Below are positions 57,213 through 64,000 of a stretch of 64,000 nt of DNA, one piece after another. Origin of the DNA: Phocoena phocoena (taxonomy: Eukaryota > Chordata > Mammalia > Artiodactyla > Phocoenidae). Location of the stretch: assembly GCF_963924675.1 (NCBI RefSeq), contig NC_089223.1, positions 7,328,881 through 7,392,880 on the forward strand, given 5' to 3'. The position numbers and the translations under genes are program-made. Position 1 is the stretch's first letter. The number at the start of each line of letters is the position of its first letter. The notes beneath the pieces were generated by a model. It saw nothing but the letters and a program-made list of their open reading frames with translations, ran no database searches and was not told the origin of the DNA.

Positions 57213-57925
57213 AAATAAAATAAAATAAACCTCTCAAAAAAAAAAAGCTCTATGGTAATTTAGAGGAGAGAAATACTACTACTTTGAGGATGACCTAGAA
57301 AAAGTGTGCAGGAGACATGCCGTTCCTTGCACATAGCGGAGAGATGGCATTCCTTCGTGTCTAGGTGTCTCATGCAACCAGTGTGAACATCCAGGACAAA
57401 GGGAATAGCTGTCCCATTCGAGTCCAGCTTCCTCTCCTCTATTGTGATATTGCTGCCTATTTGTCAAACCTCACTGCCTTCACTATGTTCATTTTTCTTT
57501 CCTCTGTTCACAAACTAGTGATTGAAAAGAAGTTGTGAATAATCACATTTACCTTAGCTGCTCTGAGGCTTCATCCTTCTGAGTGTTTGCAAAATGGCAT
57601 AGAGTCTCATCGTAGGAGGGGGTCCAGGAGCAGCGGTGTGGTAGCAATTCCACAGGCTATGTGAATAAAACCAGGAGAAAGATAGTGAGCTGGGCTTTGG
57701 AGCCCCCCGACCCATCTCCCCTCTAGCCCAGGCACATAATGACTGTTCACCCTCACTGCTCTTACTTACAAACACGTGCTCTCATTTCTAGACTATAAAT
57801 GTTCTGCTGTCACCTTTAATAAATCTTCTGTGCTACCACTGCACACTTGAGAAGGTGAGAGCATTAAACTAGTCAAAAGCCATAGGTGTTTCCAAATTCT
57901 AGGGAGAGGGGATTGGGGTCAAAAC
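57213..57925. other. Unassigned interval
   Basis: Includes the first copy of the tgctgcctatttgtcaa motif (57450-57510), repeated at about 60560 and 61225. No gene recognised. Confidence 0.4.
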
Positions 57926-57929
57926 ATTT

Positions 57930-58244
57930 GCCTCAACATGGATGGACTTCAAGGGTATTACGCTGAGTGAAATAAGTCAGGCAGAGAAAGACAAACGCTG
58001 TATGATATCACTTATATGTGGAATCTAAACAATACACCCAACTAGTGAGTAAAACAAAAACGAAGCAGACTCACAGAGAACAAACTAGTGGTAACTGGGG
58101 GGAGAGAGAAGGGGGGAGGAACAATAAATGGGTGAGGGATTCAAAAAAGGGGGTTATTATGGGATTAGAGGAAATCATGTGCGTGAAACTTTAACAATTG
58201 TAAAGCACTATAGAGTTTTAAAATAAATAGATAAAAAAATTTTT
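57930..58244 (+). mobile_element. L1 3' end, 5'-truncated
   Basis: L1 3' phrases: tgagtgaaataagtcaggca and atatgtggaatctaaacaat, a G-rich patch near 58100-58120, then an A-rich tail. It is flanked by a short aaacatt repeat near 57922 and 58247. Confidence 0.9.
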
Positions 58245-58410
58245 AAAAAACATTGGTGGTTGAGGTAAGTGAGGCTGTTGTTGGTAAAATAAAACAGAAA
58301 GTGGGAAAAAATGGCCTGCCTGCTACCTAAAGTGCCACAGGTAGGTAGATCAATGGGTTCACTGTGAAGAAGTACTACTCAACGCTTATGAGCTCAAAAT
58401 CACAGATATA

Positions 58411-59692
58411 TTGGGTGGGCCAAAAGATGCCTTCGGTTTTTAAGTAAAAATAAAAGACACATTTTTCATTTTCACCAAGAACTTTATTGAACAATGTATT
58501 CACCCTCTTGTTCCACTATCTTCTGTCATTTTTTAGGCAACTTCATAATCCCATCTTCCCAAAACTTTTTATCTGTTTGAGCAAAGAACTGTTCCAGGTG
58601 CCTTTTACAGTCTTCCAGGGAATTGAAATTTTTTCCATTAAGAGAATTTTGTAAAGACCAAAATCGATGGAAATCCAAAGGTGCAATGCCTGGTGAATAC
58701 GGTGGATGAATCAGAACTTCCCAGCCAAGCTGTAACAGTTTTTGCCTGGTCATCAAAGAAACATGCGTCTTGCAGTATCCTGATGGAAGATTATGCCTTT
58801 TCTATTGACTAATTCCGGACGCTTTTCGTCGAGTGGTACTTTCAGTTGGTCTAATTGGGAGCAGTACTTGTTGGAATTAATTTTTTGGTTTTCCGGAAGC
58901 TCATAATAGAGTCCTCCCCTTCCAATCCCACCATCTACACAACATCACCTTCTTTGGATGAAGACCGGCCTTTGGTGTGGTTGGTGTGTCATTTCGCTTG
59001 CCCCACGATATCTTCCGTTCCACATTATTATACAGTATCCACTTTTTATCGCCTGTCACAATTTGTTTTAAAAATGGAATTTTTCGTTACGTTTAAGTAG
59101 AGAATCGCATGCAAAAATATGGTCAAGGGTTTTTTTTCGCTTAACTTATGTGGAACCCAAACATCAAAGCAAGTAACATAACCAAGCTGGTGCAAATGAT
59201 TTTCAACACTTGATTCGGATATTTTGAGTATGTTGGCTATCTGCCACATGGTATAACGTTGATTGTTCTCAATTAATGTCTCGATTTGATTGCTATCAAC
59301 TTCAACTGGTCTACCTGAACATGGAGCATTGTCCAGCAAGAAATCTCCAGCACGAAACTTCATAAAACACTTTTGACACGTTCGATCAGTCAGAACACCT
59401 TCTCCATACACTGCACAAATCTTTTCTTGCATTTCAACTGTTTTTACCTTCTTGAAATAATAAAGCATAATATGCTGAAAATGTTGCTTTTTTCTTCCAT
59501 CTTCAATATTAAAATGGCTACACGAAGATTCACCAATTTTGATGTCTTTTTTTTTAATGCACACTGATATGACAGCTGTCACATACAATCTAACAAAATT
59601 GTTTTGAATGAAGTTAAAGACAACTAAGGGCTACTAGAGCCATCTTACGGGAAAAAATGAATGAAATTTTTGGCTAACCCAATACTTCCCAT
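58411..59692 (-). mobile_element. Full-length inactivated mariner transposon
   Basis: 1282 bp, canonical mariner size. TA target sites lie at 58409-58410 and 59693-59694. The ends are inverted: ttgggtgggccaaaa at the left, and at the right the complement of ttgggttagccaaaaa. The transposase remnant lies on the minus strand and fills the interior. Terminal repeats have diverged by about a third from each other, consistent with an old, inactive copy. A related MITE remnant lies at 19412-19467. Confidence 0.93.
58526..59588 (-). pseudogene. Mariner transposase pseudogene
   Basis: The N-terminal two-HTH DNA-binding region is open at 59046-59588 (SGRPVEVDSNQIETLIENNQ, then VPHKLSE). The catalytic part continues in shifted frames: GDKKW with the first Asp at 59048-59050, HQDTAR with the second at 58777-58779, and HPPYSPGIAPLDFH with the third at 58673-58675 (open at 58526-58756). 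All three catalytic aspartates of a mariner D,D34D transposase survive. After allowing for one indel the second-to-third spacing is 34 residues. At least three frameshifts and a stop after TARRMFL prevent a product. The usual initiator Met appears changed to Ile in the IEDGRKKQHF segment. Confidence 0.9.
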
Positions 59693-59694
59693 CT

Positions 59695-60764
59695 TTTCCT
59701 AGAAGATTCATAGGGCCATCCCACACAGGCTTGTAAACTTGTTTCAGTCAGATGAGTTGGGAACACCAGCTTATTTGAGCCAACAAGTATTAACTTTGTT
59801 CTAGAGGGGAAATTTATGATCGTAAATTTCCCGAACGCATATGCATGGTTATTTACACTTTCCTAAACCTGAATGCGTTTACAGTGACGTTTAGCTATTT
59901 TCTATTAAGTCTTTCATTTCCAGAGTTCTCATACGGGAAATCCTACATGGACCCGATCCACCATTAAAGTCACTCTAGCAGGACTTGGTCAGAACCTGCT
60001 ACAAAATTGGTGTCTCAATCATGACAGTGATGGAATCCATGTCCACTCAAAATACAGCTGGCAGCCTTCATTGCTGGGTTGATATTTGTTAATATGAAGA
60101 TTGGGACCTACACCCATCTCAAGGAAGGAAGAGAGAGGGAGAAAGGAAAGAGGAGAAGGCGGGAAAGAGAGAGAAAGTTTCTATCAATTGTTTTCTATCG
60201 GAACACTTTTTTCAGGTTTCATTTACACTTCTCATAGAAGAGGTGATGTTGCCCAGTTGAGACATGTGCTGCTTCCCTAAACAGTTCATAATTTTCCATC
60301 TGTAAAAACATGTCATTTGACTTAAGTGAGCTAAAATTCTCAAGAAACAGAGGGAACCTCAGCTGAATGTTAATCATAGTTTCAGACCTACTATTTCCCA
60401 ATATACTGTCCAGCTGAATGTGGTGACTTTATTTTGCTGCAAATTCCCCAATCCCAGTTATTCTGCTTTCTCTGCCACTATAACATACAGTCACTTTTCT
60501 CTTCAATATGTATGTGCAGAAAGAAATTTCATTTTTCAATGTTTTAAATGTTTTTCTATTGCTGCCTATTCGTCAGATCTCCCAACTGTCAATATAGTAC
60601 TTTTTTCGTCTCCTTTGGCTTGTAAGATAGAAATTATAAACCAGCTGATTTCCTACATTTAATATGGTATATAACTTTATGCATGTATCTAAAGAGTATT
60701 TTCCATACTTTGAATTTAACAGAGCTCTAAAATCACAGGTATCATTTCTGAGCGATAATAGTAT
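59695..60764. other. Unassigned interval with GA-rich patch
   Basis: A purine-rich (GGAA/GAGA) tract lies at 60117-60178. The second copy of the tgctgcctattcgtca motif is at 60560-60625. Short frames only, no gene recognised. Confidence 0.4.
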
Positions 60765-60995
60765 TTAACTTTTATTGAGTGTTAACTGAATTCCAGGTGC
60801 TGGTCTAAGTTGTATATGTATGCACATGTTTAATCCTCACTACAGCGTTCTGAAGGAGGTGCTGTTTCTGTCCCTATTTTACAAAGGAAGCCCAGAGAGG
60901 TTAACTAACTGGCTCAAGATGCCTCAGCTAGGAAGTGATCAAAGCAGGCTAACGGCAAAACCCTTGCTCTTAAGGATAACTGTACACTGTACAGC
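60765..60995 (-). repeat. MIR SINE (reverse)
   Basis: Antisense MIR: gaattccaggtgctggtcta, ccctattttacaaaggaagc, agagaggttaactaactggc. Confidence 0.88.
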
Positions 60996-61924
60996 AATAA
61001 CGCCTTGGGACATTTAAGAAAGGTGCTTATATTTGATTCCAGAAAGCAGTGAGCCCATCTGTGACTTCCATAAATTCTAGCTCTAGGTTTGACTTGCCTA
61101 GCAGGTCAGCTAATAAGGCCCTTAGCTCACAAGACGGAAGGTAAATTTTCTGGAGTAGGGAGTTTTACACCTACACAAACCAAGGCAATATGCCGGCCCC
61201 TCACCTCCGTCAGGTTTGCGCCACTGCTGCCTATTTGTCAAGCTCACTGCTTTCACCATGACAGATTTTTCCTTCCCTTTGCTGGCAAACAAAGAGTTCA
61301 CTGCGAGGTGGTGATTATTAGTATTTACAATAGCTATCGCAAACATTGTTTCCTATATGCCTATGGCTTATGATTTCATGCAAATATCTGAAATGTGTTA
61401 ACGAACTACAGCGTTATGAGTAACATTTCTGAGAAAACAGATTTTTTAATCCCTCTTTAATCAAAGCTATTGCCTTTATGTCCGAGAGGATAGTTACATT
61501 ATCTGAGTCCATGTCATCTTCCCATCTTCCCCTTATCTCTAAACTCCTTTTTTTCCCTATTTCATTCTGCCTTTCTTTATTCTCTTTTCCTGTACAGATT
61601 CATAGATTTTAAGAATTATTGACCTAGAAATGATGGCCTCTCCCCTCCACTAAAAAAAAAGGAAATTGTCTGTGTTCCTGGAGAAAATAACAGAAAACTT
61701 GGTTTGAGGCAAAGGGCAGGTTCATGCTCTACTAGCCAAACATTCTTAGGAATCGTCTGCTCTGGAAGACCCTGAGCAGCCTCTGATCTTTGAAACAGAG
61801 AAAGCGTTAGTGCTAAAGGAACAGTTGCTCATTTGTTTATTTGAAACACCCTGAAGACGATGTCAAGGAGGAAGAAACATGGATCTTTGATTTTCTGATA
61901 TTCTCCTAAAACTTTCCATGTTCC
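60996..61924. other. Unassigned interval
   Basis: Includes the third copy of the tgctgcctatttgtca motif (61225-61290). Frames of up to 94 codons overlap it. No gene recognised. Confidence 0.4.
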
Positions 61925-62450
61925 CTGTATCGAGCAAGGTCTATCCAGAAAACCAGAAACCAGTACACATAACAGGAAGATTTCAACACAGGGAATTGAT
62001 ACCATGGAAGATGGAAGATCTGAGATGCCATATAGGCTCCGTGAGACAACACCATCGGGGCCACTGCCCTCCCAAAACCAGAGAAGAGAGTGGGAATGGT
62101 ACGAGAGCCCAGGGCCTGGGGCCACCAGGGGAAGGCTGAGGCCAGAAGGAGGGCACAGGCACTGTCAGAGATGCTGCCTGACGCAGGGAGAGAGAAGGAG
62201 AAATCCCAGGCTGCCCCCTTCTTCCTGCCTGCCCATCTCCTGTCAGCACCATCTATCGACTGAAACGAGCCAAAGGCGGGTGGAGTGGAGGCTTGGGAAC
62301 GCAGCCTACGGGGCCATTCCCTCTGATCCAGAGCTGAGCCCAGCGGATGAGAGGATTGGAGCTGACAGCAATCAGGGCCTGGATGGTACACTCCCGTTCT
62401 CTCCTCCACTTTTCTGCGGCTACGCATAGTCATCTTTTCCCCATCAGAGA
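61925..62450. repeat. GC-rich old dispersed repeat, unassigned
   Basis: ggtctatccagaaaaccaga, tcaacacagggaattgatac and agatgctgcctgacgcaggg resemble a common old mammalian dispersed repeat. The GC-richness gives long frames on both strands (up to 175 codons at 61906-62433), which I treat as artefacts of composition. Confidence 0.4.
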
Positions 62451-63460
62451 GCTGTTATTCAATCTAAAAGAGTGGAACTTTAGAATCCATGCAGTAATTG
62501 GTCGGCCATCCAATTATGTTACATCATCGAGATAAACTTCAAGGAATAATGTGTTTAAAACAGCAAAAAAAAAAATCTACTAAATCAACGTACAAAGGAT
62601 CTTGACACAAAGCTCCATCTCCGGGACATTTATTGAAATTTAGTTGCAGGCTAGTTCCTTATTGAGTTTTGCTTTTCTGTTTTCCTGGAATATAGTCATG
62701 AAGTCAAATTTGGATAACTTAGGCCAGTAAATCACACTCTCCAAAATTACATTACTTCTTTATACTTCCACGGAGAGATTTCAGCGACTCTTTCAGAAGA
62801 GTAGAAAAGATGATGAAGACTCAAAGAAAATAATGCAATGTTTGAACTCTTTAAAACTTTTTTTAATTTCTCAATTTTCAGAAAAATATTCTAGTCTTAA
62901 GCATTCATTATAGCTTATAATTTAAAAAACCTTAAGGTATGTTAAAAATGACCCCAAAACACTAAATTCAAATTTAACTGGACTTCCTATATTTTCCTTT
63001 GCTGAATCAGGTAACCCCATCACAGGATTAAATACAGATTTCTGTTTTATCATGGTTTTAAAAATGGCTTAATTACCAGACATACTGAGTAGCGATGGCC
63101 ACCCAATAAGATTAGCCAGGAATCAACAGACAAACTAATATCTATCATTCTTATAAATAATTTTAATAAGTTTTCTGAACTTATTTAGTTTAGTGTTTAT
63201 TTTAAACAATTTACTTTAGAAATAAATAAATCATCCAATAAATAAATAGGAAAAAAAAACTGTGACATTTAGGAAAATTATGTTTTGAGTCCTGATCCTC
63301 TGATTAAGTGAACATACACCATTGGAAAGCCATTTATCCTCTATAACTTTATAAAATGATCCTAGCTCCTTTTTCTTGGAAGAAAACAAAGACCTAGATT
63401 AAACTATGAAAGCTCCTTTATGCCCATTCCTCTCTCACTCCCTTCCATAGAAGTAATCAC
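62451..63460. other. AT-rich interval
   Basis: No gene or repeat recognised. An A-run lies at 62563-62572. Confidence 0.5.
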
Positions 63461-63812
63461 TGCTATAGTATGAATATTTTTGCCCTCTCAAAATTCATAT
63501 GTTGAAACTTAATCCCCAGTATGTAGGTGTTAGGAGAGAGGGTCTTTGGGAGGTGATTAGGTCATAAGGGTGGATCACTTGTGAATGGTACTGGAGACCC
63601 GAGAAAGCTCCCTCGCCCCTTCTGCTATGTAAAGACACAGCGCAAAGATGGCCATCTACAAACAAGGAAGTGGGCTCTCACCAGACATGCAATGTGCAGC
63701 TGCCTGGTCTTGGACTTCCCAGCCTCCAGAACTATGAGAAATAAATGTTTGTTGTTTATATGCCACCCAGTCTGTGGTATTCTGTTATAGCACTTTGAAC
63801 AAAGACACTAAT
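63461..63812 (+). mobile_element. MaLR-like LTR
   Basis: Forward LTR: aaaattcatatgttgaaact near the start, tctttgggaggtgattaggt, then gtcttggacttcccagcctc, an aataaatgtttgttg polyadenylation region and cagtctgtggtattctgtta. It is a solo LTR. The 69-codon frame in it is not a gene. Confidence 0.82.
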
Positions 63813-64000
63813 CATTGATCTGTATCATGCCCACCATTTTGTATGCATTTATAGACATACATGTATTTATGGACATGTCATTTTTTATTTAGAAAAATGA
63901 AATCATATTTCACACATTATACTGAGACTTTCATTTTCATTTATGTCTTGAATGTCTAAAATTATTTATTTAATTTTACTAAATACAGATAATACACACA
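63813..64000. other. AT-rich end of window
   Basis: Contains catgtatttatggacatgtc and later L1-like reverse phrases, too short to assign. Confidence 0.3.

Noticed and set aside
61906..62433. 175-codon minus and overlapping plus-strand frames
   Set aside because: Long frames on both strands of a GC-rich stretch that resembles an old dispersed repeat. Base composition explains them.

Overview
This window reads as mammalian nuclear DNA from a cetacean, most likely a toothed whale. The evidence is the interspersed repeats. About twenty tRNA-derived SINEs of the CHR (cetacean, hippopotamus, ruminant) family are present. Eight of them are a short, CpG-rich ~190 bp form that matches my recollection of the cetacean-deletion (CD/CDO) subfamilies. 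Several still have intact 5' heads, A tails and clear target-site duplications (TSDs). The L1 3' ends are of the type found in even-toed ungulates and whales. There is no bacterial-style gene organisation, rRNA, CRISPR array or plasmid feature.

The window is essentially intergenic or intronic, and no gene can be named with confidence. The best host coding candidate is a minus-strand open frame at 6622-7087, preceded by a plausible splice acceptor. A weaker one lies at 47651-48129. Most longer open frames fall in repeats: SINE bodies read in several frames, L1 reverse transcriptase remnants, a GA microsatellite, a mariner transposase and ERV-L pol.

Layout: 1-3.1 kb is a decayed, internally deleted L1. 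4.4-6.0 kb holds four MIRs in the same orientation. 6.6-7.1 kb is the candidate exon. 9.6-15.6 kb is dense in MIR, L2, SINE and nested L1. 17-25.9 kb holds scattered SINEs, two young 5'-truncated L1 3' ends, a 180 bp GA tract and a mariner-derived MITE remnant. 26.2-27.9 kb is an L2 interrupted by a MaLR LTR and a MITE-like element. 29.8-30.2 kb is a hAT-like element nested in an older repeat. 35.2-37.9 kb is a second decayed L1 carrying an L1 3' end and a SINE. 38.3-40 kb is LTR-like. 42.6-45.3 kb is antisense ERV-L pol. 49.1-50.1 kb is a MaLR LTR split by a GC-rich hAT and a CD SINE, with an inverted SINE partner. 53.2-53.6 and 63.5-63.8 kb are MaLR-type LTRs. 56.2-56.7 kb is sense-strand ERV-L pol. 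58.4-59.7 kb is a full-length but inactivated mariner.

I found no undescribed biological system. The most checkable novelties are the candidate terminal exon, the full-length mariner with its related MITE remnant, the inverted CD-SINE pair, and a short motif repeated three times between 57.4 and 61.3 kb. Family names come from recognising sequence by eye; no database search was run, and boundaries without a stated TSD are approximate.
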